64,000 nt of DNA from Thermoplasmata archaeon. Its GTDB lineage: Archaea > Thermoplasmatota > Thermoplasmata > Methanomassiliicoccales > Methanomethylophilaceae. The stretch is from positions 1 through 64,000 of the forward strand of contig SUTA01000003.1 of NCBI GenBank assembly GCA_015063135.1. Direction: 5' to 3'. The notes beneath the pieces were generated by a model, which did no database searches, had not been told where the DNA came from, and was given only the letters and a program-made list of their open reading frames with translations. Positions 8,113-17,511 of the stretch are shown here, piece after piece. The number at the start of each line of letters is the position of its first letter. Position 1 is the stretch's first letter. Position numbers and translations under genes: made by a program.

Positions 8113-9377
8113 GGAGGACGCTGCCCGACGGGTTCACAGGAGCCGTGATGGCGGTCGAGAGCATCTCGGATGCGGTCGCCTTCCTTCACGGCCCTGGAGG
8201 ATGCAGGATCCGCCATATGGTGCATTCCAGCGCGGTGTTCCCGCGCATGAGCGGTCCAGGGGACGTGGATCTCAGCTGGTTCTACTGCGGCTATCCCCGC
8301 GTCCCGGCCACCTATCTGGACGAGTACGATTACGTCAACGGCGGCTCCTACAAGGTCCGGGAGGGCCTGGAGCACATTTCGGGGAAGAAGCCCTCGCTGG
8401 CCGTCGTGATAAACTCCCCCGGGGCCGCGCTGATAGGCGATAACCACGAGAAGGCCATAGCCGACTCGGGCATAGAAAGGGCGGTGTTCATGGACGAGTC
8501 GCTGGTCTCCATGCCATATACCCGCTGCTACGCGCACATGCTGCTGACCATACTGAGGAGCGTCGCCGAGGAGGGGCGCCCGACCAGGAAGGGCACTGCT
8601 GTGATACTTGGGATCACGATCATGGACAAGGACTGGGCGGCTTCCGCCGAGGAGCTCTCGGCATACGTGGCTTCCATGGGACTGGAAGTGCTCTGTATCC
8701 CGGGAGCGGGGGCATCGGTGGACGATCTGGCGCATTCGGTGGAAGCTGAGTATGCCATAGTGGTCTGCCCCGAGGCATGCGACGGCCTGCCGGAGTTCTA
8801 CGCCTCCCGCGGGGCCAAGGTGGTGCGTTCCCCGGACGGCGCCCCCGTCGGATTGGACGCCCTGGAATCGTGGATAGGAGCCATAGCGGGCGCCACCGGG
8901 CGCGACCCGTCGAAGGCCCTCGATGCGGTCAGGGCCGAGAGGGCAAGGATCCGCGACAAGCTGATGGGCATGAGGTACAACTCCATGAGGATCAAGGGCC
9001 TGAGGTTCTCCGCGGCCGGAACGGCATCCGTGGTGAGGCCGCTGGCATCGTGGCTGTACCGCTACCTCTCCATGGCCCCGACAGCCGTAGCCGTCGATCC
9101 CGGGGCGGACCCGGATGAGGCGGCTGCGCTGAAGGCCTTCCTGGAAGCTGCGGACTACGGCGATTCGTTCGGAAGGGAGCCGGTGGACGGCTGTGACGTG
9201 GTCCTGTGCGAGGGCTTCACGGCGGAGACCATGCGCCTCGCCGGCCAGTGCAGGATAGGCATCCCGATAGGATACTCATCGATGGGCCTGGACGACGTGA
9301 TCCCGAGGCCCATCTACGGCATACAGGGCGCCAGGTACATCCTCGATGAGCTGCTCCACGGCGTGCGCGGGAGCTGA
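8109..9377 (+). CDS. Nitrogenase-like catalytic subunit, NifK/NifE-type
   Basis: 422 aa, start ATG 8109 overlapping the D-like stop by 4 bp. 'FLHGPGGCR' (Cys32), 'FYCGYPR' (Cys60) and 'YVNGGSYKVREGL' are recognisable nitrogenase-superfamily elements. The third P-cluster Cys position is replaced ('VVINSPGAALIGDN'), so this half supplies at most two Cys ligands, an asymmetric centre. It should form a D-K heterodimer with the upstream product and receive electrons from the H-like protein. It ends in TGA. The longer ORF start at 7626 lies inside the D gene and is a shadow. Confidence 0.75.
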   Translation: MRRTLPDGFTGAVMAVESISDAVAFLHGPGGCRIRHMVHSSAVFPRMSGPGDVDLSWFYCGYPRVPATYLDEYDYVNGGSYKVREGLEHISGKKPSLAVVINSPGAALIGDNHEKAIADSGIERAVFMDESLVSMPYTRCYAHMLLTILRSVAEEGRPTRKGTAVILGITIMDKDWAASAEELSAYVASMGLEVLCIPGAGASVDDLAHSVEAEYAIVVCPEACDGLPEFYASRGAKVVRSPDGAPVGLDALESWIGAIAGATGRDPSKALDAVRAERARIRDKLMGMRYNSMRIKGLRFSAAGTASVVRPLASWLYRYLSMAPTAVAVDPGADPDEAAALKAFLEAADYGDSFGREPVDGCDVVLCEGFTAETMRLAGQCRIGIPIGYSSMGLDDVIPRPIYGIQGARYILDELLHGVRGS

Positions 9378-9411
9378 GAAGTGGGAAAGGGGCCGGAGCC
9401 CCTGGAGTGTT

Positions 9412-12363
9412 TCACTCCATCGGCGTGATGCCGATGGTGATGTCCTTGCCGGTGACGTCCCAGGTCTTGACCTGCGCGCCCTTCGGCTCGGCGGTGAAGT
9501 TCAGCTGCTTGGCGCGGACTTCGTTGGCGATGTGGTCTTTCCAGTCGCCGAAGAGGCCGATGAGTCTCTCCTCGGCGGCGACGTCGCAGGAGATGTACTG
9601 CTCAACGTTGAGCTTCATGTCCTTGCGCATCTGCTGGATCCTCCTGATGAGCTCCCTGGCGTAGCCCTCGGCCTCGATCTCCGGGGTGACGTTGAAGTCG
9701 ATGAACACGGTGCCCTCGTCGAATGCGACGGGCTCGATGTCCTTCTCGACCGCGGGGATCTCCTCCTTGCCGAGGTACACGACCTTCTTGATGTTGCCCT
9801 GGTCGGCCAGGACGGAGTCGAACCTCTTGACGGCCTTGTTCACGTCAGCATCGTTGCCGCGGACGAAGACCTGCAGGAGGGGCCACCTGAGCTTGGATCC
9901 CATCTTGGCCCTCTCGGCTGCGATGAGGTCCACGATGCCCTTGACGAGGGACATGCTGTGCTCCACATCGTCGTCCATGAGGGACTCGTCTGCCACGGGC
10001 CAGTCCTCCATGTGGATGGTGGGCAGATTTCCCCCCATGTGCTGGTAGACCTCCTCCGCGATGTGCGGGGCGATCGGCGCAATCACCAGGGCGGTCCTCA
10101 TGATGGCATAGTGTAGGGTGAAGTACGAGGCGTTCTTGTCGGCGGCCATGTCGCTGTCCTCGGACCAGGACCTGTCCCTGACCAGGCAGACGTACCATCT
10201 GGAGAGGTCCTCCATTATGTAGTCGTCCAGCGCCCTAGCCAGCTTGTGCAGCTCCCTGGTCTCCAGGTACTCGGTGGCGGTCTTCACGATCTTCTCGGTC
10301 CTGGAGATCATCCAGCGGTCCTCGTCGCGCAGGTACTTCTTCATCTCTTCCATGGAGTGCGCATCGGGGTCGTAGCCGTCTATGAGCATGTAGGTGGATG
10401 CGAAGTTCACGACGTTCCAGTAGGTGTTCAGCACCTTCCTGGCGTTCTTCGGGCCGTCCTTCTGGAAGGCGGTGTCCTCCCAGGGGGCGTTGCTCTTGAT
10501 CAGGTAGTAGCGCAGGGAGTCCGCGCCGACCTGGTCTATGAGCTCAAGGGGCTCGATGACGTTGCCGAGGGACTTGGACATCTTCTGGCCCTTGGGGTCC
10601 AGCACCCATCCGTGCATCATGACCTCGTCGTAGGGGGCGCGGTCGAACGAGATGACCCCCGCTCCCAGCTGGGAGTAGAACCATCCGCGGGTCTGGTCGT
10701 GGGCCTCGACGATGAAGTCGCAGGGCCACCATTTGTCGAACTCCTCCTTCCTGTGGGGGTAGCCCAGGGAGGCCCAGGCCGCGACACCGGAGTCGAACCA
10801 GACGTCCAGGACGTCGGGGACCCTGCGCATCTCCTTGCCGCACTCGGGGCATTTGAAAGTGACGTTGTCAATCCAGGGGCGGTGGGTATCCATGCCGTCG
10901 GTGTAGCCGGTGCCCTCCTTGAGCTCCTCGTACTGGCCGACGACCCTCTTGGCGCCGCACTGGCACTCCCAGACCGGCATGGGGATGCCCCAGTACCTCT
11001 GCCTGGAGATGCACCAGTCCCTGGCGCCCTCGACCCAGTTCTTCTCCCTGGATTCGCCGGCCCAGTCGGGGACCCACTTGGCGCGGTCGATCTCGCTCAG
11101 CATCTGGTCCTTGACCTCGGGGACGCTGACGAACCACTGCCTGGTGTTCCTGTAGATGATCGGGGACTTGCACCTCCAGCAGTGTCCGTACCTGTGCTTG
11201 ATCTTGCCCTGGTTGTACAGCCTCCCGTTCTCGTCCAGGTACTTGATGACGTCGTCGGCGACGGTCTTTACCTTCTTGCCCGCCAGGAGCGGGAACTCGT
11301 CGGTGTACCTCCCGCTCTCGGCGACGGGGCAGAATGGCTCGATGCCGTACCTCTTGCCGGTCTCGTAATCGTCGGGACCGTGGCCGGGCGCGGTGTGGAC
11401 CAGGCCGGTGTTGTCGTTCTCGACGTAGTCGGCGGTGACGACCTTGAACGTCCACTCGTTGCGGGGCTGCGCGGCCAGGTCGAAGACCGGGACGTACTCC
11501 AGGCCCTCCAGCTGCTTGCCCTTGCACCTCTCGAGGACCTCGAAGCTGTCGTATCCGCCCTTCTGCATGACGAACTCCGCCTGGGATTCCAGGACGATGA
11601 GGGTCTCCTCTCCGGAGGCGCCCTTCATCCTGACCTTGGCGTAATCGAAATCGGGGTGGACCGCGACCGCGGCGTTGGCGGCTAGGGTCCACGGCGTGGT
11701 GGTCCAGATGAGCAGGTTGGCGGACCCATCCTTGAGCGGCATCCTGACCATGATCGAGGGGTCGGTCTCGTCCCAGTACTCGATCTCGGCCTCTGCGAGG
11801 GCGGTCTCGCACCTGGGGCACCAGGTGACCACCCTGCTGGCGTCCTTGAGCAGGCCCTTCTCGTAGGCGCGCTGCAGGGTCCACCATGCGGACTCGATGT
11901 AGTCCAGCTTGATGGTCTGATAGGGGTTGTCCCAATCCATCCAGACGCCCAGCTGCTTGAACTGTTCCGTCATGTCGGCGTGGAGGCCCAGTGCGAACTC
12001 CTTGCAGGTGGTGACGAACTTGTCGATCCCCATCTCCTCGATGTCCTTCTTGGTGTGGACCCCGACGTTCTTCTCGACCTTGACCTCGATGGGCAGCCCG
12101 TGCATGTCGAACCCGGGCTGGTCGCGGACGTTGTAGCCGTTCATCCTCCAGTACCTGATGAGGATGTCCTTGACGGTCTTGTTCATGGCGGTGCCCAGGT
12201 GGATCGCGCCGGTGGTGTACGGCGGCCCGTCGACGAAGTAGAACTTCTCTCCGTCCTTCCTGGACTCCTTGGTCTTCCTATAAGCGTCTGTGGACCTCCA
12301 GAACTCCTGGACGTCCTTCTCGATGCCTTTGGCATCGTAGTTCGCGCGGATTGGCTTTATCAT
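9412..12363 (-). CDS. ileS: Isoleucyl-tRNA synthetase
   Basis: 983-aa class I synthetase charging tRNA-Ile. The HIGH-type signature is 'GAIHLGTAMNK' and KMSKS appears as 'GQKMSKSLGN'. The CP1 editing domain lies between, including 'WTTTPWTLAANAA'. C-terminal anticodon-binding region present, and length is normal for archaeal IleRS. Start MIKPIRANYD at 12363. A TATA-like TTTATAAC lies about 60 bp upstream. It ends in TGA and converges on the nitrogenase-like operon (34-bp gap). Confidence 0.97.
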   Translation of the reverse strand: MIKPIRANYDAKGIEKDVQEFWRSTDAYRKTKESRKDGEKFYFVDGPPYTTGAIHLGTAMNKTVKDILIRYWRMNGYNVRDQPGFDMHGLPIEVKVEKNVGVHTKKDIEEMGIDKFVTTCKEFALGLHADMTEQFKQLGVWMDWDNPYQTIKLDYIESAWWTLQRAYEKGLLKDASRVVTWCPRCETALAEAEIEYWDETDPSIMVRMPLKDGSANLLIWTTTPWTLAANAAVAVHPDFDYAKVRMKGASGEETLIVLESQAEFVMQKGGYDSFEVLERCKGKQLEGLEYVPVFDLAAQPRNEWTFKVVTADYVENDNTGLVHTAPGHGPDDYETGKRYGIEPFCPVAESGRYTDEFPLLAGKKVKTVADDVIKYLDENGRLYNQGKIKHRYGHCWRCKSPIIYRNTRQWFVSVPEVKDQMLSEIDRAKWVPDWAGESREKNWVEGARDWCISRQRYWGIPMPVWECQCGAKRVVGQYEELKEGTGYTDGMDTHRPWIDNVTFKCPECGKEMRRVPDVLDVWFDSGVAAWASLGYPHRKEEFDKWWPCDFIVEAHDQTRGWFYSQLGAGVISFDRAPYDEVMMHGWVLDPKGQKMSKSLGNVIEPLELIDQVGADSLRYYLIKSNAPWEDTAFQKDGPKNARKVLNTYWNVVNFASTYMLIDGYDPDAHSMEEMKKYLRDEDRWMISRTEKIVKTATEYLETRELHKLARALDDYIMEDLSRWYVCLVRDRSWSEDSDMAADKNASYFTLHYAIMRTALVIAPIAPHIAEEVYQHMGGNLPTIHMEDWPVADESLMDDDVEHSMSLVKGIVDLIAAERAKMGSKLRWPLLQVFVRGNDADVNKAVKRFDSVLADQGNIKKVVYLGKEEIPAVEKDIEPVAFDEGTVFIDFNVTPEIEAEGYARELIRRIQQMRKDMKLNVEQYISCDVAAEERLIGLFGDWKDHIANEVRAKQLNFTAEPKGAQVKTWDVTGKDITIGITPME

Positions 12364-12468
12364 CGCTGATCCCTCTCGCCGGGTGTTATCTTTCCCGGGG
12401 ATGGGACGGCTATCCCGCCATGTGTTATAAAATTAAGGGGAGGGAGAAGAGTTAAGGGGTTTAAGGGG

Positions 12469-12515
12469 AAGGACCCCCGGGTTCAGTGGTAGGAGGAACT
12501 CGGGCGGGGGTCCTT
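12469..12515 (-). terminator. Long hairpin downstream of mttBC
   Basis: AAGGACCCCC (12469-12478) pairs with GGGGGTCCTT (12506-12515), a perfect 10-bp stem just beyond the mttC stop at 12528. It probably ends or stabilises the mttBC transcript. Confidence 0.6.
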
Positions 12516-12527
12516 CTGTTTACCGCA

Positions 12528-13187
12528 TCAGTTCTTGAACTTAGCGGAGAACTTGGCAGCTGCGTCGTTGGCGTTCTCGGAGTAGATGTCCGCTCCGATC
12601 TCGTCGGCCCACTGCTGGGTGACGGGGGCTCCACCGACGTTGGTCAGGCACTTGCCCTTCAGGCCGGCCTCCTTCATCATCTCCTCGAAGGTCTTCTGTC
12701 CGACCATGGTGGAGGTCATGAGAGCGGAGGTACCGACAGCGATGGCGTTGTGGTCCTTGCAGGCCTGCAGGATGGTCTTGAGGGGAACGTCCCTTCCGAT
12801 GTTGAAGACGTTGAACCCGGCGACCTTCAGCATGATGGCGACGATGTCCTTTCCGATCGAGTGGATGTCTCCCTCGATGGAGCAGATGACGACGTTGCCG
12901 AGACCCTCGCCGACGGATCCGCCGCGCTTCTCGATCTCGGGGACGATGATGTCCATGCCGGCGGTCATGGTGTTGGCTGCGGCCATCATGTGGGGCAGGA
13001 AGATCTTCTTGGCGTCGAACAGGGCTCCGACCTCGGTGATTCCCGCGGAGAAGCCGTTGTTGATGATTGCCAGGAGGTCGCTGTTGGGGTCTGCGACTGC
13101 CTCGTTCGCGACTTTTTTAGCGTCCTCGACCTTGTAGGCCATGACTGCTGCTTTTGCTCTTGCGCTGTATTCCTCTGTTGTTGCCAT
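12528..13187 (-). CDS. mttC: Trimethylamine corrinoid protein
   Basis: 219-aa cobalamin-binding protein with an N-terminal four-helix cap and a C-terminal Rossmann B12 domain. The lower-ligand motif is 'EGDIHSIGKDI' (DxHxxG), with a later 'GTSALMTST' and 'GGAP'. It accepts the methyl group from MttB and passes it to an MtbA-type CoM methyltransferase. Start is ATG 13187, behind AAGGAGTGA that overlaps the mttB stop. The ORF-track start (GTG 13196) is less likely. Substrate assignment rests on the adjacent Pyl mttB. Confidence 0.92.
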   Translation of the reverse strand: MATTEEYSARAKAAVMAYKVEDAKKVANEAVADPNSDLLAIINNGFSAGITEVGALFDAKKIFLPHMMAAANTMTAGMDIIVPEIEKRGGSVGEGLGNVVICSIEGDIHSIGKDIVAIMLKVAGFNVFNIGRDVPLKTILQACKDHNAIAVGTSALMTSTMVGQKTFEEMMKEAGLKGKCLTNVGGAPVTQQWADEIGADIYSENANDAAAKFSAKFKN

Positions 13188-13192
13188 TGATT

Positions 13193-14692
13193 TCACTCCT
13201 TCTGAGACTTAAGGAAGTCCGCGTCTGCCTTCTCGACGACGGCCTTCATTGCGGCGAGCCTGTCCTCGGGGATAGGCAGCACCTGGTAGTTTGCGAACAC
13301 GTCCTCGACGATCTCGTGGGCCCTGGTCACGGTGTCCTTGGATCCGTTGGCCCTCCACTCGCCGAGCATGGTCCTGTCGAAGACGACGGGGTTGGAAGCC
13401 GCCTCGAAGTACTCCATGGTGGACATGTGTCCGAGGAAGTCGTTACCGACTCCGATCTCCTTGATGACGTCGACAGCCAGGGTCTCCTCGGTGACGGGGA
13501 CTCCCTCGAGCGCCTTGAAGTTCATGGCGATGATGTCGTTGTCGATGACGACCTGCTCGTGGGACCAGGTCTGTCCGAGCTCCAGCATACCGGATCCGTA
13601 GATGGAGTTGGCTCCGGCGAGAGCGGGGAGCAGGGAGGTGATGGTCTTCTCGTGGGCAGCCTGGGAGTCAGGCACCTTGGCGTCGGTCTACATACCGGCC
13701 ACGAAGACGGGCAGTCCGTAGTACTGTCCGAGCTTTGCGACGGCCGCGCTAATCAGAGCGAGTTCGGGAGCGCCGACGGGGGCGGTTCCGTACCTGAGGT
13801 CGAAGGTGGTGGTCGAGGAGCCGTAGAAGACGTCCGCACCGGGCTTGGTGATCTGGGCCAGGACGATACCGGACAGGATCTCGGCGTTGTGCGTGACGAG
13901 GGTTCCAGCCAGGTGGATCGAGGAGGAAGCTCCGGACATGGCCATGGACAGGACGTTGACGGGGATTCCGTAGCGGGCACCCTTCATGATGACCTGGCAG
14001 GCGTTGTAGGAGAGCTCGAGGGGGCTGGTGGGGCACACGAGCATGGACATGATGGGTCTCTCGCGGGCCATCTTCTCGTCTCCGCCGTAGTAGGCTTTGA
14101 GCATCTCCCAGTAGTAGTCGACACGGTCTCCGACGGGGTCGATGTGGTGGAAGTGCTTGGAGGTGTTCATGATAGAGGTGAGCATCTCGTGGACATCCTC
14201 GGCTCCCTTACCGGCCCAGTCCCTGGCGGAAACCGCGAGGGAGTAGTAGTCGATGTTGGGGAGGTAGTCGACGATCTTCGCGGTCTTGGCGAGGTCGGCG
14301 TCGGTGGAGTCCCTGGTCTCGAACTTGTTGTTTCCGAGGTAGTCGCAAACCTGGATACCGGTTCCGAAGTTGGTGTAGTGGACACGGCCCTTGTGGGTCT
14401 GCTCGAGGGTCGCTTTCTCGTCCCTTCCGTAGATGTAGAACCTGGAAGGAGCGGAGGCGAGCGCCTGGTTGAGCAGGAACTCGGGGATCTTGACCATCTT
14501 GGTCTCGTAGTTGACCTCGCATCCGTGTTTCTCGAAGACGCCGATAGCCTCGTCGTCGGAAACCTGGACACCGTAGTGGGACAGGATGTCCCTGGTCGCG
14601 TAATCGATCTCGCGGACGTCGTCCTCAGAGAACATCGTGAGGGTGATGCCGCTCTGCTTGGATCTGCCGGTGAATCTGCCTTTCATTTCCAT
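13193..14692 (-). CDS. mttB: Trimethylamine methyltransferase with pyrrolysine
   Basis: 499-aa enzyme in two ORF-track pieces (13688..14758 and 13193..13675) joined in frame through TAG at 13690-13688. TAG is codon 335, matching Pyl334 of Methanosarcina MttB, so it is a sense codon and not a break. MttB demethylates trimethylamine and methylates the corrinoid of MttC, its operon partner. Start ATG 14692 has AGGAGG about 8 nt upstream. The extra N-terminus of the longer ORF is leader sequence. It ends in TGA. The promoter and a CATCC-N6-GGATG site lie in the upstream region. Confidence 0.95.
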
Positions 14693-14735
14693 TTTGTTTC
14701 CTCCTTGTGTAGCTCGACCCCGGGGGGACGAGATA

Positions 14736-14751
14736 CATCCCACGTTGGATG
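14736..14751. promoter_or_regulatory. Imperfect palindrome CATCC-N6-GGATG upstream of mttB
   Basis: CATCCCACGTTGGATG lies in the predicted mttB 5' leader. The same 16-nt element with one change is at 21531-21546 before a methylamine permease. It is a candidate operator or leader element. Confidence 0.45.
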
Positions 14752-14781
14752 GATGCAACGTGCACCTTACATGCAGTCTCC

Positions 14782-14789
14782 TTTATATA
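14782..14789 (-). promoter_or_regulatory. TATA box of mttBC
   Basis: Minus-strand TATATAAA about 90 bp before mttB ATG. Transcription would start near 14760, giving a leader of roughly 65-70 nt that contains the CATCC-N6-GGATG element and the Shine-Dalgarno site. Confidence 0.6.
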
Positions 14790-14881
14790 GGGAGCACGTT
14801 TTTTCCCTAACGTTGAGCTGACAATGTGTCGTTCTATATTTAAGGCTAACGGGAGCCATTTCCATAGTCTTAAATAATGAA

Positions 14882-14893
14882 TTGACATGTCAA
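14882..14893. promoter_or_regulatory. Palindrome TTGACATGTCAA before mtbCB
   Basis: Perfect 12-bp palindrome in the 266-bp divergent region between mttB and mtbC, a few bases after a TATA-like CTTAAATAAT. It is one of six TTGA-N4-TCAA type sites in the methylamine island. Confidence 0.6.
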
Positions 14894-14958
14894 CATTCAT
14901 ACGAGGTCTAACTCGTAAAAAAGGTAGGGATTCCTACCTAATTAAAGAGGTATGAAAA

Positions 14959-15600
14959 ATGGCATTCGAAAACGAGCAGAAAGCCCTGCACGACGCCCTG
15001 GTTTCGTGCAAAGTTCCTGACATCAAGAAAGCAGTCGAGAACGCCCACGCGGCCGGCATGCCCGCGGGCGACATCATCAACGTACTCGGTGACTCCATGT
15101 CCGAGGTCGGTGTTCTCTTCGAGAGGGGAAAACTCTTCCTGCCCCACGTTCTGAGCGCCGCCAACGGAATGAAGGTCGCTATGGAGATCCTCGGACCCGA
15201 GCTCTCCCAGGCCGACACTGACAGCCAGGTCAAGGCTTCCGTCGTCATGGGAACCGTCGAGGGAGATGTCCACGACATCGGAAAGTCCATCTGCTCCACC
15301 ATGCTCCAGTGCGCTGGATTCGACGTCCACGACCTTGGAAGGGATGTGCCCAAGGATTCCTTCATCAACGAGGTCAAGGGAGGCTGCACCTTCTGCGGAA
15401 TGTCCGCTCTGATGACCACCACGATGACCGTCCAGAAGGACATCATCGAGCTGCTCAAGGCGCAGGGACTCAGGGACAAGGTCACTGTGATGGTCGGAGG
15501 CGCCCCCGTCACTCAGGCCTACGCTGACAAGATCGGAGCCGATCTGTACGGCGAGTCCGCCAGCGAGACCACCAGGAAGGCAAAAGAGCTCGCTCTGTGA
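14959..15600 (+). CDS. mtbC: Dimethylamine corrinoid protein
   Basis: 213-aa methyltransferase corrinoid protein: helical cap ('GVLFERGKLFLPHVLSAANGM') then B12 domain with 'EGDVHDIGKSI', 'GMSALMTTTM' and 'GGAPVTQAYADKIGAD'. It carries the methyl group from MtbB, encoded 25 bp downstream. RBS 'AGAGGT' precedes ATG 14959. It ends in TGA. Confidence 0.92.
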   Translation: MAFENEQKALHDALVSCKVPDIKKAVENAHAAGMPAGDIINVLGDSMSEVGVLFERGKLFLPHVLSAANGMKVAMEILGPELSQADTDSQVKASVVMGTVEGDVHDIGKSICSTMLQCAGFDVHDLGRDVPKDSFINEVKGGCTFCGMSALMTTTMTVQKDIIELLKAQGLRDKVTVMVGGAPVTQAYADKIGADLYGESASETTRKAKELAL

Positions 15601-15625
15601 AACTCTAATACAATAGGTGAAAGCA

Positions 15626-17026
15626 ATGTCATTCTACACAAGGTTGGGAGACGGAAAGAGGGTCGAGATGACCAAAGAGGAGGCCTGGGCAGACATGCAG
15701 GCCGGAACCGCGGACGCCGCCGACATGGCAGACATCCCGGCTCTGTCCACCGAGGAGCTCGAGACTCTGTACGACATCATCTCCGCTGACGGAAGGCTCG
15801 TCGGTGTCGAGCCTGGCCACGAGGTCGTCCTGACCTACGATATCGGCCAGCTGGACTTCACCGGTGACAACGGAAACTCCGGAAACGGAGTCGACATGGG
15901 CAGGCTCGAGGCCGCCCTGCTGCACGAGAGGGCCCTCGGAGCCGATACCTTCGAGCTCGCTCACTCCGACTACTCCATCAAGCCCGTGAAGCCTGTCATC
16001 TCCATGGAGATGCAGACCATGGAGGAGATCCAGGCTGAGATCATCGCGCCCTACTTCTACGGCGCCATGCCCAACATGGGTCTCTACTACGCCCCCGACG
16101 GTCCCTACGGCAACCCCGCAGACCTGATGAGGGAGTTCAAGATCGACGAGTCCATGGCTTCCTCCGAGGCTGCTTCCGAGCACATGGCGAGGGACATCGA
16201 GTTCGTCGGAACCAAGATCATGCAGGCCGGTGCCGATGGATTCAACTTCGACACCACCGCCTCCGCCGGTGACGCTGACTTCGTCGGTGTCCTGAAGGGA
16301 GTCGAGGCCCTGAGGAAGGCATGCCCCAACGCATACATCAACGTTGGAATGGCTGGAGAGTCCGTCATGGGTATCCACGGAATGATCGAGTACGACGGAC
16401 AGGTCGTCGCCGGTTTGTACCCCCACCAGCAGTGCCACCTTGCCGCCAAGGCCGGTGCCGATGTGTTCGGTGCTGTCGTCAACACCAACACCAGCAAGAG
16501 CCTGGCCTGGAACCTCGCCAGGGCCGTCACCTTCGTCAAGCAGTGCTGCATCGACTGCCCCATCCCCGTCCACGTGGACATGGGAATGGGAGTCGGCGGT
16601 ATCCCGATGGCCGAGGTCGTCCCCATGGACGCGGTCACCAGGTGCAACAAGGCCATGGTCGAGATCGCCAAAGTCGACGGTGTTTAGGTCGGCGTGGGCG
16701 ACACCGCAGGAATGACTGTCGCTCACATGGTCGCATCCGGAATGGGTGGAATCAGGACCTCCGGAGACCTCGTTGCGAGGATGGAGTACGCCAAGCACAT
16801 GAAGCTGAAGGACGCCAAGGAGTTCGTCGCCAAGAAGCTCGGAGTCAACACCATCGACATGGCCGATGAGGTCGTCATGAGGGAGCTCCGTGAGGAGATG
16901 AAGCTCGGAGTCGTCACCGCTGTGCCCAACGCACCCCGCGGAATCGCCGCCAAGCTGAATATCGAGGAGCTGCTCGGCATCAAGATCAACAGCTGCGAGC
17001 TGTTCCGCCAGCAGACCAAGAGATAA
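15626..17026 (+). CDS. mtbB: Dimethylamine methyltransferase with pyrrolysine
   Basis: 466-aa enzyme split in the ORF track (15617..16687 and 16694..17026) by an in-frame TAG at 16685-16687. TAG is codon 354, against Pyl356 in Methanosarcina MtbB of nearly the same length, so it encodes pyrrolysine. MtbB transfers one methyl of dimethylamine to MtbC. Start is ATG 15626 behind AGGTGA. The GTG of the ORF track lies in that ribosome-binding site. It ends in TAA, followed by a stable hairpin. Confidence 0.95.
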
Positions 17027-17040
17027 ACGAGTTGAAACCT

Positions 17041-17056
17041 GGGGGCTTCGGCCCCC
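17041..17056 (+). terminator. Hairpin after mtbB
   Basis: GGGGGC-TTCG-GCCCCC, a 6-bp GC stem with a UUCG tetraloop, 15 bp after the mtbB TAA. Confidence 0.65.
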
Positions 17057-17511
17057 TACCCTTATTCTATTATAATATCAAAATGCGGAGTTCCCTAGAA
17101 GGGGGAACCTCTCGGTTGCCGATCCTTTGATCGGTGCCAATGTTTCGTTGTCCTGTCTTCTTTTTCATTGCGCAGTACGTGAGAATGCAGAGGACTCAAC
17201 CTTTGTGATGAAATTACATCATAATGTCGTTATAGAAATTGGTAAAATGCAATATTTTGTACATTGGATTCTGTTAGTATCAGTCAACAGGCAATAAATT
17301 TAAATATAGTATGTTGACGACTTAGATGGATGAATTGGTTCTTTGAAAAGTAGTATATAAACTAATTGTGTATGATGACACGTCCTCATTATTATTATAT
17401 TTAAATATAATCATATTTTATGATAGTTTTAAATATTATAAGCGCAGATTTTTAATCGTCCGATGCAGGATCCATATTGATTGGATGGATGCATCTGCGG
17501 AGAGATTACAA
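17057..17511. other. 455-bp intergenic region before methylamine permease
   Basis: AT-rich with no credible gene; the first 48 codons of ORF 17368 belong to it. It holds a perfect CCGATC-CTTT-GATCGG hairpin at 17119-17134, a TTGACGACTTAG site at 17314-17325, a TATA-like GTATATAAAC near 17353 and the 13-mer TTGGATGGATGCA near 17481 that also occurs upstream of mttB. Confidence 0.5.
17314..17325. promoter_or_regulatory. Variant TTGA-N4-TCAA site before permease
   Basis: TTGACGACTTAG differs from the TTGA-N4-TCAA consensus at two of eight positions. It lies about 25-30 bp upstream of a TATA-like element. Confidence 0.4.
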
